From the NCBI RefSeq assembly GCF_023525255.1, contig NZ_CP073355.1, positions 1,550,001 to 1,614,000 on the forward strand: DNA of 64,000 nt, in the 5' to 3' direction. Origin of the DNA: Thermospira aquatica. GTDB taxonomy: Bacteria; Spirochaetota; Brevinematia; Brevinematales; Thermospiraceae. The position numbers were made by a program, and so were the translations under genes. Of this stretch, positions 63,992 to 64,000 are shown one piece after another. Each line of letters starts with the position of its first letter. The first letter of the stretch is position 1. Below the pieces are notes generated by a model. It saw nothing but the letters and a program-made list of their open reading frames with translations. It searched no databases and was not told the DNA's origin.

Positions 63992-64000
63992 ACTATCCTC

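Overview
The window most likely comes from a spirochaete. The strongest marker is a pair of adjacent genes for FlaA, the outer-layer (sheath) protein of periplasmic flagellar filaments (33512-35079). Supporting signs are a Maf-type DUF115 protein, many lipoproteins with spirochaete-like lipoboxes, an MCP, PilZ proteins and sigma28/sigma54-like promoters. Genus cannot be resolved from the sequence alone. Base composition is moderate. Most inferred housekeeping promoters are close matches to TTGACA/TATAAT with a 16-18 base spacer.

Layout. 1-2920: a minus-strand comEC running off the left edge, preceded by an H-NOX-like gene and a decayed IS256-family element. 3045-8232: a plus-strand cluster (PAP2 phosphatase, DUF115/Maf, metallo-beta-lactamase-fold hydrolase, lipoprotein, TPR protein). 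8279-12192: an accessory island made of degenerate 19-bp repeats, an IS1634-family element that landed inside one repeat unit, and a shortened IS1595-like zinc-ribbon protein with repeats on both sides. 12484-18374: polA, mtgA, an aldo/keto reductase and a Na/Pi cotransporter. 18703-19362: a second large repeat array. 19575-20268: a receiver-only protein and a PilZ protein. 20362-26433: a cobalamin-riboswitch-controlled operon btuF-btuC-btuD-cobU-cobS-cbiR-cobT, which reads as uptake plus remodelling of foreign cobamides. 26465-31027: three lipoproteins, alanine racemase and an amidohydrolase. 31078-35115: a probable flagellar (sigma28) transcription unit, DUF1015-lipoprotein-panD-flaA-flaA, closed by a terminator. 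35144-42416: signalling and membrane genes (WD40 lipoprotein, PilZ/GAF-like protein, K+ channel with RCK domain, cyclic-nucleotide-binding protein, SpoIIE-type phosphatase, alpha/beta hydrolase without its serine). 42404-50026 (mostly minus): outer-membrane protein, MCP, YjbQ, an iron-sulfur membrane protein, a LysM/M23-like protein and three tandem Hsp20 genes behind a textbook sigma54 promoter. 50351-54979: PEBP, SDR, and argH/GT2/argF. 55088-55632: a fourth repeat array. 55837-58461: a large secreted HExxH protein. 58461-59817: an IS1202/ISNCY-type element with 20-bp flanking direct repeats, lying directly against the promoter of the ribosomal operon rpsP-rimM-trmD-rplS-rnhB. The window ends with pgsA-pgpA-fur on the minus strand.

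The most unusual content is the family of intergenic repeat arrays (four clusters, about 45 units, 19-bp motif GCTMTTMCCTTGTYGCAGT in both orientations, about 28-40 bp apart, frequently as inverted pairs). Two clusters share a nearly identical spacer, and one cluster encloses a transposase-like gene that seems to have lost its catalytic residues. The arrangement recalls REP/BIME repeats with RAYT proteins, but sequence and protein family differ. No tRNA, rRNA or cas gene was seen.
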